DNA of 64,000 nt from Hyphomicrobiales bacterium (GTDB taxonomy: Bacteria > Pseudomonadota > Alphaproteobacteria > Rhizobiales > Rhizobiaceae): assembly GCA_900471515.1 (NCBI GenBank), contig UCFC01000029.1:87186-151185 (forward strand), given 5' to 3'. The notes under the pieces are model-generated. The model searched no databases. It saw only the letters and a program-made list of their open reading frames with translations, and was not told where the DNA came from. The translations under genes were made by a program, and so were the position numbers. The first letter of the stretch is position 1; the number at the start of each line of letters is the position of its first letter. Shown in pieces: positions 26,842 to 37,956 of the stretch.

Positions 26842-27597
26842 ATGCTTGAAATCAAGAACCTTCATGCCCGCATCGCCGAAGACGGCACCGAGATCATCCG
26901 TGGCCTGAACCTGACCGTGAAGGCCGGCGAAGTTGCCGCCATCATGGGGCCGAACGGCTCCGGCAAGTCGACGCTCTCCTACATCCTTTCCGGTCGCGAA
27001 GACTATGAAGTGACCGAGGGCGACATTCTCTATAACGGCGAAAGCATTCTCGAACTCGACGCTGCCGAGCGCGCTTCCAAGGGCATTTTCCTGGCCTTCC
27101 AGTACCCGGTCGAAATTCCGGGCGTTGCCACGATGCAGTTCCTGAAGGTGGCGATGAACGAGCAGCGCAAGGCGCGCGGCGAAGACGAACTGACGACGCC
27201 TGATTTCATGCGCCGCGTCAAGGAGGCTGCCGGCAAGCTGCAGATCAATACGGACATGCTGAAGCGCCCGCTGAACGTCGGCTTCTCCGGCGGCGAGAAG
27301 AAGCGTGCCGAAATCCTGCAGATGGCGCTGCTGGAGCCGAAGCTGTGCGTGCTCGACGAGACCGATTCCGGTCTCGACATCGACGCGCTGAAGATCGTTG
27401 CCGATGGCGTCAACGCGCTGCGCTCGCCCGACCGCGCCGTCATCGTCATCACCCACTACCAGCGCCTGCTCGACTATATCGTGCCGGATACGGTCCACGT
27501 TCTCTACAAGGGCCAGGTCATCAAATCAGGCGACAAGACGCTCGCCCATGAGCTGGAAGCCAACGGTTACGCCGACATTATCGGCGCCGCAGCCTGA
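26842..27597 (+). CDS. sufC: Fe-S cluster assembly ATPase SufC
   Basis: An ABC-type ATPase that drives SufBC2D; it is cytosolic and not a transporter. The product is 251 residues from ATG 26842. Walker A is GPNGSGKS at 36-43, the signature is FSGGEKKR at 148-155, and Walker B is LCVLDETDSGLD at 168-179. The GEKKR signature is characteristic of SufC. A longer upstream reading frame exists, but it crosses the palindromes and lacks conserved sequence. sufD follows after 23 bp. Confidence 0.97.
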   Translation: MLEIKNLHARIAEDGTEIIRGLNLTVKAGEVAAIMGPNGSGKSTLSYILSGREDYEVTEGDILYNGESILELDAAERASKGIFLAFQYPVEIPGVATMQFLKVAMNEQRKARGEDELTTPDFMRRVKEAAGKLQINTDMLKRPLNVGFSGGEKKRAEILQMALLEPKLCVLDETDSGLDIDALKIVADGVNALRSPDRAVIVITHYQRLLDYIVPDTVHVLYKGQVIKSGDKTLAHELEANGYADIIGAAA

Positions 27598-27620
27598 GCG
27601 TGGCGGAAAGGACGACGTCC

Positions 27621-28895
27621 ATGAACATGCAAACGACGAGCCGCCTGACCGCGGCCGAATCGGCGCTGATCGAAGCCTTCAACCAGCAGATCGGCGAATT
27701 GCCGGGCAATGGCGCGGTGACTGCGCTGCGCGACCGGCTGCTTGACGACCTGAAGAAGCAGGGGCTGCCGACGCGCCGCATCGAGGCCTGGCACTATACG
27801 GACCTGAAAAACCTGCTGCGCAACGTTCCGGTCCAGGCAGGCGATGCCGGCTCGGAAGCGCTGGAGCCGCTGATCGACGGTTCGCCGGTTCTTGCGGTGA
27901 TCCAGGGCAGGCCTGTTCACAAGGCTACCGCCGGCGATCTTATGGTCTCGGCCTATTCGGAAAAGCTGACCGACGGTTCGGCGATCGCGGGTCTCGACGC
28001 GCTCGGCCGCGACGATGCGGTCGGCCGCATCAACGGCAGCTTCGTCAAGGACGGCTATGCGGTCGAGGTGCCCGACGGCACCGAGCTTGAAGAGCCGCTG
28101 GAAATCCAGTTCGTCCATGCCGGCGGCGATATTCACAGCCGGCTGCCGGTTGCCTTCGGCGCCAATGTGAAGGGTGTCGTCATCGAGCGTCACCAGTCGG
28201 TGACGGACAATGCCGCGCTCGTGTCGCATGTCAGTGACATCACGGTCGGGCAGGGCACGGAACTGACCTGGATCATCCTGCAGCAGCAGGGCGGCGAGGA
28301 TACGCATCTCGGCCAGATCCGTGTCGATCTCGGCGCCGATGCCAAGCTCAAGCTCTTCGTCATCAATGCCGGCGGCAAGCTGGTGCGCCAGGAACTGAAC
28401 ATCAAGGTGACGGGCGAGGGCGCCGATCTGACGCTGCGCGGCATCAACCTGCTCGGCGGCGAAACGCATACCGACGTGACGATGGTTCTCGGCCATAACG
28501 TGCCGCATACCGGCTCCACCGAGGTCATCCGCAACGTCGTCTTCGACCGCGCCAAGGGCGTGTTCCAGGGCATGATCCGGGTTGCGCCCGATGCCCAGAA
28601 GACCGATGCCAAGATGGCCTGCAACACGCTGCTGATGTCCGACGACGCCGAATTCTCGGTCAAGCCCGAGCTCGAAATCTTCGCCGACGACGTGCAGTGC
28701 GGCCATGGTGCGACGGTTGCCGATATCGACGACAACCATCTCTATTACCTGATGGCCCGCGGCATCCCGGAAAACAAGGCGCGCGCCATGCTGGTCAACG
28801 CCTTCGTGGCCGAGATCGTCGAGGAACTGGAAGACGAAGCCCTGGTCGAGGCGCTGGAAGGCGTCATTTCGGCCTGGCTGGAAAAGCACGCCTGA
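27621..28895 (+). CDS. sufD: Fe-S cluster assembly protein SufD
   Basis: SufD is the SufB paralogue in the SufBC2D complex and helps recruit iron. The product is 424 residues from ATG 27621, preceded by GGAAAGGA. Conserved features include RIEAWHYTDLKNLL near the N-terminus and DDVQCGHGATVADIDDNHLYYLMARGIPE near the C-terminus, where the His/Cys patch at the SufB-SufD interface lies. sufS follows after 12 bp. Confidence 0.96.
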   Translation: MNMQTTSRLTAAESALIEAFNQQIGELPGNGAVTALRDRLLDDLKKQGLPTRRIEAWHYTDLKNLLRNVPVQAGDAGSEALEPLIDGSPVLAVIQGRPVHKATAGDLMVSAYSEKLTDGSAIAGLDALGRDDAVGRINGSFVKDGYAVEVPDGTELEEPLEIQFVHAGGDIHSRLPVAFGANVKGVVIERHQSVTDNAALVSHVSDITVGQGTELTWIILQQQGGEDTHLGQIRVDLGADAKLKLFVINAGGKLVRQELNIKVTGEGADLTLRGINLLGGETHTDVTMVLGHNVPHTGSTEVIRNVVFDRAKGVFQGMIRVAPDAQKTDAKMACNTLLMSDDAEFSVKPELEIFADDVQCGHGATVADIDDNHLYYLMARGIPENKARAMLVNAFVAEIVEELEDEALVEALEGVISAWLEKHA

Positions 28896-28907
28896 TCGGA
28901 CAGCGCC

Positions 28908-30149
28908 ATGGACAAGATCGTGCCGGCAACCGCCTATGATGTCGAAGCCATCCGCAGGGATTTCCCGATCCTTGCGGAGAAGGTGCATGGCAAGCCGCTG
29001 GTCTATCTGGACAACGGCGCTTCGGCCCAGAAGCCGCAGTCGGTGATCGACGCGATCGCCCATGCCTACAGTCACGAATATGCCAATGTGCATCGCGGCC
29101 TGCACTACCTTTCCAATGCGGCGACGGAAGCCTATGAAGCGGCGCGCGAAAAGGTTCGCCGGTTCCTGAATGCGCCTTCGGTAAACGATATCGTCTTCAC
29201 CAAGAACTCGACGGAGGCGATCAACACGGTCGCCTACGGCTGGGGCATGCCCAAGATCGGCGAGGGCGACGAGATCGTGCTGACGATCATGGAGCACCAT
29301 TCCAATATCGTGCCCTGGCATTTCATCCGCGAGAGGCAGGGCGCCAAGCTCGTCTGGGTGCCTGTCGACGACGAGGGCGCCTTCCATATCGAGGAATTCG
29401 AAAAGAGCTTGACCGACAGGACCAAGCTCGTCGCCATCACCCATATGTCGAACGCGCTCGGCACGATCGTGCCGGTCAAGGAAGTCTGCCGCATTGCCCA
29501 TGAGCGCGGCATTCCGGTACTGATCGACGGCTCGCAGGGTGCGGTGCACCTGCCGGTCGACGTGCAGGATATCGATTGCGACTGGTATGTCATGACCGGC
29601 CACAAGCTCTACGGCCCGTCGGGCATCGGCGTGCTCTACGGCAAGAAGGACCGGCTGAAGGAGATGCGGCCGTTCCAGGGCGGCGGCGAGATGATCTTCG
29701 AGGTGAGCGAGGACATCGTCACCTACAACGATCCGCCGCACCGTTTCGAAGCCGGCACGCCGCCGATCGTGCAGGCGATCGGGCTCGGTTATGCGCTCGA
29801 CTATATGGACAGGATCGGCCGCGAGAATATCGCAGCCCATGAAGCGGATCTGACGGCCTATGCGGAAGAGCGGCTGAAGGCCGTCAATTCGCTGCGCGTC
29901 TTCGGCAACGCACCCGGCAAGGGCGCCATCTTCTCCTTCGAGCTGGCGGGCATCCATGCTCATGACGTCTCGATGGTGATCGACCGCCGTGGTGTCGCCG
30001 TCCGCGCCGGCACGCATTGCGCCATGCCGCTCTTGAAACGCTTCGGCGTGACCTCCACATGCCGTGCATCCTTCGGCATGTACAATACCCGTGCGGAAGT
30101 GGATGCGCTGGCCGAGGCGCTCGACCATGCGCGCAAGTTCTTTGCTTGA
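28908..30149 (+). CDS. sufS: Cysteine desulfurase SufS
   Basis: Group II PLP cysteine desulfurase of 413 residues. YLDNGASAQKPQ begins the fold, the PLP lysine is Lys233 in TGHKLYGPSG, and the catalytic Cys371 lies in RAGTHCAMPL within a short loop, as expected for SufS rather than NifS/IscS. SufE, which usually accepts the sulfur, is not in this window. Within the operon it follows sufD by 12 bp and precedes sufT by 10 bp. Confidence 0.97.
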   Translation: MDKIVPATAYDVEAIRRDFPILAEKVHGKPLVYLDNGASAQKPQSVIDAIAHAYSHEYANVHRGLHYLSNAATEAYEAAREKVRRFLNAPSVNDIVFTKNSTEAINTVAYGWGMPKIGEGDEIVLTIMEHHSNIVPWHFIRERQGAKLVWVPVDDEGAFHIEEFEKSLTDRTKLVAITHMSNALGTIVPVKEVCRIAHERGIPVLIDGSQGAVHLPVDVQDIDCDWYVMTGHKLYGPSGIGVLYGKKDRLKEMRPFQGGGEMIFEVSEDIVTYNDPPHRFEAGTPPIVQAIGLGYALDYMDRIGRENIAAHEADLTAYAEERLKAVNSLRVFGNAPGKGAIFSFELAGIHAHDVSMVIDRRGVAVRAGTHCAMPLLKRFGVTSTCRASFGMYNTRAEVDALAEALDHARKFFA

Positions 30150-30159
30150 GGAAGAAGCC

Positions 30160-30534
30160 ATGAGCCTGGATGAAGAGAAGATCGACGTGCGCGAGGGCAT
30201 CGTGCATTCCAGCATTCCCGAAGAGGAGCTGGCGCGGCTCAGCGATGACGTGATCGGCGCCCTCAAGACCGTCTACGACCCGGAGATTCCGGCCGACATT
30301 TTCGAGCTCGGCCTCGTCTACAAGATCGATATCGAAGACGACCGCATGGTCAAGATCGTCATGACGCTGACGGCTCCGGGTTGCCCGGTCGCGGGCGAAA
30401 TGCCGGGCTGGGTGGAAAATGCCGTCGGCGCCGTCGAAGGCGTTTCGGGCGTCGAGGTGGAAATGACCTTCGATCCGCCGTGGACGCCGGACCGGATGTC
30501 CGAAGAGGCACAGGTCGCCGTCGGCTGGTATTGA
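30160..30534 (+). CDS. sufT: SUF system Fe-S assembly protein SufT (DUF59/MIP18 family)
   Basis: A 124-residue DUF59 protein involved in Fe-S cluster maturation. The DUF59 core is ALKTVYDPEIPADIFELGLVYKI followed by MTLTAPGCPVAGEMP, with the conserved cysteine in APGCP, and ends MTFDPPWTPDRMSEEA. It is part of the suf operon in many alphaproteobacteria, where the gene has also been called sufX. It starts 10 bp after sufS with a GAAGAAG sequence upstream. Confidence 0.93.
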   Translation: MSLDEEKIDVREGIVHSSIPEEELARLSDDVIGALKTVYDPEIPADIFELGLVYKIDIEDDRMVKIVMTLTAPGCPVAGEMPGWVENAVGAVEGVSGVEVEMTFDPPWTPDRMSEEAQVAVGWY

Positions 30535-30610
30535 TCCGTTTACGGACGGAGACTACATTCTGTCATGAAGCGCCGGATCTTGACCCCGGTCGTGGAAGGA
30601 GTTCTGGCCC

Positions 30611-31006
30611 ATGGGCTTTGCAGTGATGAGCATGACGGCAGCCGCCGCAGAGCGCGTGAAGGCGATCGTCGAAAATGGCGGGCCGGATGCCAAGGGCATT
30701 CGCGTCGGCATCAAGAAGGGCGGCTGTGCCGGGATGGAATATACCATCGACCTGGTGACGGAGCCCAATGCCAAGGACGATCTGATCGAGCGCGATGGCG
30801 CCAGGGTCTGGATCGAGCCTTCGGCCGTTCTCTATCTGCTCGGCACCGAACTCGGCTTTGAAACCACGACCCTGCGTTCCGGCTTCACCTTCACCAACCC
30901 GAACCAGACGTCGGCCTGCGGCTGCGGCGAATCGGTCGAGCTGAAGCCCGCCGATCTTGCAGCACTTGCCGCGCGCGGCGATGCCGTGGTTGCGGCCCAG
31001 CATTGA
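30611..31006 (+). CDS. sufA: A-type Fe-S carrier SufA
   Basis: A HesB/IscA-type carrier of 131 residues that passes clusters from SufBCD to target proteins. The three conserved cysteines are present: Cys39 in KKGGCAGM, and Cys103 and Cys105 in SACGCGES. It is the last gene of the suf operon and is followed by a strong terminator 24 bp past its stop. It starts at ATG 30611, 76 bp after sufT. Confidence 0.96.
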   Translation: MGFAVMSMTAAAAERVKAIVENGGPDAKGIRVGIKKGGCAGMEYTIDLVTEPNAKDDLIERDGARVWIEPSAVLYLLGTELGFETTTLRSGFTFTNPNQTSACGCGESVELKPADLAALAARGDAVVAAQH

Positions 31007-31030
31007 CGATTTTCATTGAATTTGCCTGAT

Positions 31031-31054
31031 GGCCGCCATAATTGGCGGCCTTTT
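31031..31054 (+). terminator. Rho-independent terminator of the suf operon
   Basis: GGCCGCCA, TAAT, TGGCGGCC forms a perfect 8-bp stem followed by TTTT, starting 24 bp after the sufA stop codon. It is placed to end transcription of the whole suf operon. Confidence 0.85.
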
Positions 31055-31111
31055 GATTTTGACGAGCCTGTCCGACAGCAGACAAGCGACCAAGAAGAAG
31101 AAAAGCGGACA

Positions 31112-31732
31112 ATGCTCTTCCTGTTCCTGAAAGGCGCCCTGTTGGGTGTCATCATCACCGCGCCGCTCGGGCCGATCGGAACGCTCTGCATCAACAGAAG
31201 CATCGAGAGGGGGTTCTGGTACGGTTTTTCCGGCGGACTCGGAACCGCGCTGGGGGATGCGAGCTATGCGGTGGTCGCGGTGGCGGGGCTTGCCGTCTTC
31301 TCCGAAACGATGTCGATGGCCACAATTCCGCTGGCGCTCGGCGGCGGGCTGATGCTGCTGTGGCTCGGCTGGCGGGGACTGAAGAACAGGGGGAGAATCA
31401 AGGCGGCGAAGATCGATGCGGCCGACTTCCTGCATACGACCCTTTCGACCTTTCTGCTGACGATCTCCAATCCGGCGACGATCCTTTCTTTCGGGGCGCT
31501 GTTTGCCGGGCTTGGCCTGACGGAGGAAACGCGCCGGTTCAGCTCGACCGTCATCGTGTCGGGCGTTTTTCTGGGATCGCTCGCCTGGTGGTTTTGCCTG
31601 AGCGGTGCCGTCAGCCTTGCCAGAGACAGGCTCTCTAGCGATTTCACGGCCAAGGTCGGCCGCGCGACGAGCTACATGCTGATCGCCTTCGGCGCCATCG
31701 CGCTGGGATCGGTGGCTTATTCCGTCGTGTGA
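31112..31732 (+). CDS. LysE family translocator
   Basis: A 206-residue inner-membrane protein with about six hydrophobic helices. The N-terminal LLGVIITAPLGPIGTLCINRSIERG is the LysE/RhtB motif around the conserved proline and glycine residues, and LLTISNPATILSFGALFAGLGL matches the family's second conserved block. It probably exports an amino acid or similar small molecule; the substrate is unknown. The start is ATG 31112. Confidence 0.88.
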   Translation: MLFLFLKGALLGVIITAPLGPIGTLCINRSIERGFWYGFSGGLGTALGDASYAVVAVAGLAVFSETMSMATIPLALGGGLMLLWLGWRGLKNRGRIKAAKIDAADFLHTTLSTFLLTISNPATILSFGALFAGLGLTEETRRFSSTVIVSGVFLGSLAWWFCLSGAVSLARDRLSSDFTAKVGRATSYMLIAFGAIALGSVAYSVV

Positions 31733-31745
31733 CGCGTCAGCTGCA

Positions 31746-32051
31746 TCAATCGCGCTTGATGCTCATGAGCACGTCCCAGAGATCGGCGCCGGTTTCGAAG
31801 ACCGCGGCATTGGCCTTGTAGCTCTGTTCGGTCTCGACGAGGTCGGTCAGCTCCGCGGCAAAATCCACGCCCTGGTCCGTTTCCGTTACGCTCGCCTGGA
31901 CGCCTGCGGGTTCGACGGACTGGAAGCTGGTGTTCAGCCGGCCATAACCCGGCGTGCTCGCATTGGCGACATTGTTGGCGATCGCGCCGGCGCGCGTCGA
32001 TTGCGCCAGCATTCCCGAAAGCGCCGTATGCGTGATAGCAGAAATGCCCAT
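31746..32051 (-). CDS. Orphan flagellar rod-like small protein
   Basis: A 101-residue protein. The N-terminus (ALSGMLAQSTRAGAIANNVANASTPGYGRL) matches the flagellar basal-body rod N-terminal domain, and the C-terminal helix (FAAELTDLVETEQSYKANAAVFETGADLWDVLMSIKR) the rod C-terminal domain. Only a short spacer joins them, so it is shorter than FlgB or FlgC (about 130-140 residues). No other flagellar gene is in this window. It could be an accessory axial protein or a remnant; the reading frame is intact. Confidence 0.8.
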   Translation of the reverse strand: MGISAITHTALSGMLAQSTRAGAIANNVANASTPGYGRLNTSFQSVEPAGVQASVTETDQGVDFAAELTDLVETEQSYKANAAVFETGADLWDVLMSIKRD

Positions 32052-32173
32052 CGACCGTTTCCCTGTTTGCGGACACAAGTGTTTTACCGGCAAGGGCTTA
32101 GGGAATGCTGAACGGTTTCGGTTAGCGAAAGGCGAGGGGATTTGCGCCTGATGTGCCGGAACGGCACGGGGCC

Positions 32174-32758
32174 TCAGCGGTTTGCACTCATTCCCGCAAT
32201 CAGGATGTCGATCAGCTGCCGCGCCGCAACCCGCCAGGCGGGGCCGCAGCTGATGCTCGCGCCGCCGGCCAGCGCCCGCAGAAGGTCGAGCGGGTCCATC
32301 GTCAGGCGGATCTCGCCGGCTGCCGTGGCGCGGTCGATCAGCAGGTTGACGGCATCTGTGATCGGCACGACGGAATCGGCATAGAGTTCGGACGTGCCGC
32401 CGACCAGCGAATCCAGCAGTTCGGACATGCCGTGTTTCGTCACGACATAATCGACGAACTGCACCAGCCACAGGCGAAGCGCTTCGACGGGGGGGTGCAG
32501 TTCGGACAAGCTTTTGGCGGCAGCGGCAAGCTGCGCCGTCTCGTTGCGATAGACGGCGGCAACCAGCGCGTCGCGCGTCGGAAAGTGGCGGTAGAGCGTG
32601 CCGATGCCGACGCCTGCGGCGCGGGCAATTTCCTCGAGGCTGGCACCGGAACCCTTGTCGGCAAACACGGTCTTTGCCGCCTCCAGCAGCAGAAGACGAT
32701 TGCGTTCGGCATCCGCACGCGGCTTTCGCGCGGTAGGCCCGTCATTTTTTCCGGCCAT
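32174..32758 (-). CDS. TetR family transcriptional regulator
   Basis: A 194-residue repressor from ATG 32758. The helix-turn-helix is at about residues 34-55 (SLEEIARAAGVGIGTLYRHF). The C-terminal ligand domain has a QFVDYVVTKHGMSELLDSLVGG region typical of TetR proteins in rhizobia. It is divergent from an SDR gene, and two matching palindromes lie between them, so it probably represses both genes until a small molecule releases it. Confidence 0.92.
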   Translation of the reverse strand: MAGKNDGPTARKPRADAERNRLLLLEAAKTVFADKGSGASLEEIARAAGVGIGTLYRHFPTRDALVAAVYRNETAQLAAAAKSLSELHPPVEALRLWLVQFVDYVVTKHGMSELLDSLVGGTSELYADSVVPITDAVNLLIDRATAAGEIRLTMDPLDLLRALAGGASISCGPAWRVAARQLIDILIAGMSANR

Positions 32759-32782
32759 TTTCGAGAAGTCCCCTTGATAAGC

Positions 32783-32818
32783 GGAGGCGCCCTCCGTATT
32801 TATCTGGAGGCATCCTCC
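32783..32818. promoter_or_regulatory. Paired operator palindromes between tetR and the SDR gene
   Basis: Two 13-bp palindromes of the form GGAGG-N3-CCTCC (GGAGGCGCCCTCC at 32783 and GGAGGCATCCTCC at 32806) have centres 23 bp apart, about two helical turns. They lie between the divergent TetR and SDR genes, as expected for TetR operators. Confidence 0.6.
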
Positions 32819-32893
32819 TTTTATTCCATCAGAGGCCGGCGGGCAATGGCCCACCAGCCCGGAGCGGTGCGTCCATGATCATAGGAGATAATC

Positions 32894-33862
32894 ATGAGTG
32901 GACCTTTTGGCGCGACATCGACCACCGACGAGGTACTCGCGGGCATCGACCTCAAAGGCAAGCGCGTTCTGGTGACGGGTGTTTCGGCCGGCCTCGGCGT
33001 CGAGACCGCGCGCGTGCTTGCAGCCCACGGAGCGCAGGTCGTGGGTGCGGCCCGCGACCTCGCGAAGGCGAGAGCGGCAACGGAGGTCGTGCGCGCCGAC
33101 GCGGCCAATGGCGGCAGCCTGGAGCTTGTCGAGCTCGATCTTGCTTCTCTGGCGAGCGTGCGGGCCTGCGCCGATGCGCTTGTGGCCGACGGCCGCCCCT
33201 TCGATGTCGTCATTGCCAATGCCGGCGTGATGGCCGCCCCCTTCGGCCGTACCGCCGACGGTTTCGAAACGCAGTTCGGCACCAACCATCTCGGCCATTT
33301 CGTGCTGGTCAACCGCGTCGCGCCGCTCATCAGATCGGGCGGCCGCATTGTGATCGTCGCATCCTCGGGCCACCGCATGGCGCCCTTCAGCCTCGACGAC
33401 CTGAATTTCGAGAACAGGACCTACGAACCCTGGGCGGCCTATGCCCAGTCGAAGACCGCAAACATTCTTTTCGCAGTGGAACTCGACCGGCGCCTCGGCG
33501 GGCGCGGCATTCGTGCAGCGGCGCTGCATCCCGGCGGCATCCACACCGAACTCGGCCGTCATCTCGACCCCGGCATGATCGAAGGCATGCTGGCGCAGAT
33601 CAACGCGGCCCTTGCCGCCGAGGGCAAGCCGCCCTTCGCATGGAAGACGATCCCGCAGGGCGCGGCGACCTCCGTCTGGGCAGGTTTCGTTGCCGAGCCG
33701 GACGTGGTCGGCGGCAGATATTGCGAGAATTGCCACGTCTCCGAAGTGACGGATGCGGAGATCAGCCCCGTTTCCGAAGGCGTCCGCTCCTACGCGCTCG
33801 ATCCCGAGACGGCGAGGGCCTTGTGGGCCAGGAGCGAGGAGATGGTCGGCGAGCGCTTCTGA
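32894..33862 (+). CDS. Short-chain dehydrogenase/reductase
   Basis: A 322-residue NAD(P)-dependent oxidoreductase of the SDR family. The nucleotide-binding motif TGVSAGLG lies at about 29-36. NAG appears in VIANAGVM, the serine in IVASSGHR, and the catalytic YxxxK in YAQSK. HPGGIHTEL follows. It resembles retinol dehydrogenase/protochlorophyllide reductase-like SDRs in length and layout. Expression is probably controlled by the divergent TetR regulator. Substrate unknown. Confidence 0.9.
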   Translation: MSGPFGATSTTDEVLAGIDLKGKRVLVTGVSAGLGVETARVLAAHGAQVVGAARDLAKARAATEVVRADAANGGSLELVELDLASLASVRACADALVADGRPFDVVIANAGVMAAPFGRTADGFETQFGTNHLGHFVLVNRVAPLIRSGGRIVIVASSGHRMAPFSLDDLNFENRTYEPWAAYAQSKTANILFAVELDRRLGGRGIRAAALHPGGIHTELGRHLDPGMIEGMLAQINAALAAEGKPPFAWKTIPQGAATSVWAGFVAEPDVVGGRYCENCHVSEVTDAEISPVSEGVRSYALDPETARALWARSEEMVGERF

Positions 33863-33910
33863 GCCGCAGACGGGCACGTTTCGATGCCAGAGAGCAGGGG
33901 ACCGGGAAAC

Positions 33911-33986
33911 TGGTGCCCCTGCCGAGGAATCGAACCTGGATCGGCTGCAAACCAGACAGCTGCTCTTGCGTTGAGCTACGAGGGGC
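33911..33986 (-). tRNA. Degenerate tRNA-like element, anticodon reads GGT (Thr) if folded
   Basis: The minus strand folds as a 76-nt cloverleaf ending in ACCA. Six acceptor pairs are followed by a C-C mismatch at pair 7. The D-stem is GCTC/GAGC, and a 5-bp anticodon stem carries the loop CTGGTTT, so the anticodon would be GGT. The T-loop is TTCGATT, with one mismatched T-stem pair. The base 3' of the anticodon is T where a purine is normal. It may be a poorly functional tRNA gene or a pseudogene. Function is unproven. Confidence 0.45.
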
Positions 33987-33996
33987 GTGGCCCCTC
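33980..33996. repeat. Perfect inverted repeat overlapping the 5' end of the tRNA-like element
   Basis: GAGGGGC, GTG, GCCCCTC is a perfect 7-bp hairpin. One arm is the first seven bases of the tRNA-like element, so a transcript starting upstream could pair them away from the acceptor stem. The rest of 33863-34274 outside the tRNA-like element shows no gene I can support. Confidence 0.6.
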
Positions 33997-34274
33997 CATG
34001 CCAGAAATGACGCCTGCAGGCGAGCGGAGGCTGGAGAGACGGTTAGCGGGTAAGGTTAACCCGCCGCAGGGGGCATATGCAGGAGAAGGGCGCCCGGTAC
34101 AGGGGCAGGCAACCCTTCTCCCGGCTGGTCTTGCAGCGTCCAGCACGAACCTCTACGCAGAGAACCGAAAACGGTTCACTCGCGTCGATCAAAGTCCAGA
34201 AAAAGTCCGCCGGCTTGCTCTCGTCTTCAGGCAGGGACGGCCGCGCATCGCCCGTTTCCGCAGCGTGCCGCCGC

Positions 34275-34547
34275 TCAGGCCTTGATATCCAGTCCTGCTT
34301 CGATTGCAGCGGCGATGAATGCCTTGCGCGCGTCCTCGCCGGTGCGCTTGCCCTTGATGACATCGGCGCAGACCAGCAGCGCCTGGTCGAGCGCCGCACC
34401 GTCCTCCGTCGGCCAGTCCTCGATCATCGCCCAGGAGGCGGCCTGGGTCGTATCGATGCTCATATATTTGCCGGGCTCTTCGAGGGCGATGAGCACAGGC
34501 TTCGACCAGGGCGCCTGCATTCTGGCTTCGCTTTGATCCTGGGGCAT
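34275..34547 (-). CDS. DUF982 family protein
   Basis: A 90-residue protein from ATG 34547; AGGAAGG lies 8 nt upstream, which favours this over GTG three codons earlier. The core (PVLIALEEPGKYMSIDTTQAASWAMIEDWP, then AALDQALLVCADVIKGKRT and ARKAFIAAAIEAGLDI) is typical of DUF982, a small family largely confined to rhizobia. Function unknown; no neighbour on the same strand gives a clue. Confidence 0.85.
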   Translation of the reverse strand: MPQDQSEARMQAPWSKPVLIALEEPGKYMSIDTTQAASWAMIEDWPTEDGAALDQALLVCADVIKGKRTGEDARKAFIAAAIEAGLDIKA

Positions 34548-34588
34548 GGGTGTCACCTTCCTTCGTGCATTCTATCGAAACTAGGAAA

Positions 34589-34611
34589 GCCCCTCCCGTG
34601 ATGGAAGGGGC
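34589..34611 (-). terminator. Terminator downstream of gcvP
   Basis: Read on the minus strand, GCCCCT ... AGGGGC forms an imperfect hairpin followed by TTTCC. It lies 95 bp past the gcvP stop codon and would end the gcvTHP transcript. Confidence 0.6.
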
Positions 34612-34705
34612 CTTTGTTTCCAAGCCCTTTGCTTTGGTTCAGGGCGTTCGTCGCTGCAATCGGTTTACCGGGGCGATTGCCCGGGCTCCGCCCGATCGCT
34701 CCTCG

Positions 34706-37569
<2,864 letters not shown>

Positions 37570-37570
<1 letters not shown>

Positions 37571-37932
37571 TACGCGGTCAGCTCCTTGTAGGCCGCCTCG
37601 TCGAGCAGGCCGTCGACATCGCCGAGGTTCTTGAGCTTGAGCTTGAAGAACCAGCCGGCCCCTTGAGGGTCGGAATTGACGAGCGAGGGATCGGCGACGA
37701 TGGCCGGATTGACTTCGACGATCTCGCCATCGAGCGGGCAGTAGACTTCCGAGGCGGCCTTGACGGATTCGACGGTTGCCGCATCGTCGTTCTTGGAGAA
37801 GGTGGCGCCGACTTCCGGCAGTTCCACGAAAACGAGGTCGCCGAGCTGCTCGACAGCGTAGGTGGTGATGCCGACGGTCGCGACATCGCCTTCGAGCTTC
37901 AGCCATTCATGTTCCTGGGTAAATTTCAGCAT
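37570..37932 (-). CDS. gcvH: Glycine cleavage system H protein
   Basis: The lipoyl carrier that shuttles the aminomethyl group between P, T and L proteins; 120 residues from ATG 37932. The lipoylated lysine is Lys58 in ESVKAASE. TQEHEWLKLEGDVATVGITTYA opens the domain. Lipoate attachment may depend on LipB, also encoded in this window. The gap to gcvT is 24 bp. Confidence 0.97.
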
Positions 37933-37956
37933 GGAAAAATCCTCTCGCAATAGGGG

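Noticed and set aside
27567..30266. A minus strand open frame of about 900 codons across sufD and sufS
   Set aside because: It is opposite two unmistakable suf genes and has no domain signature.
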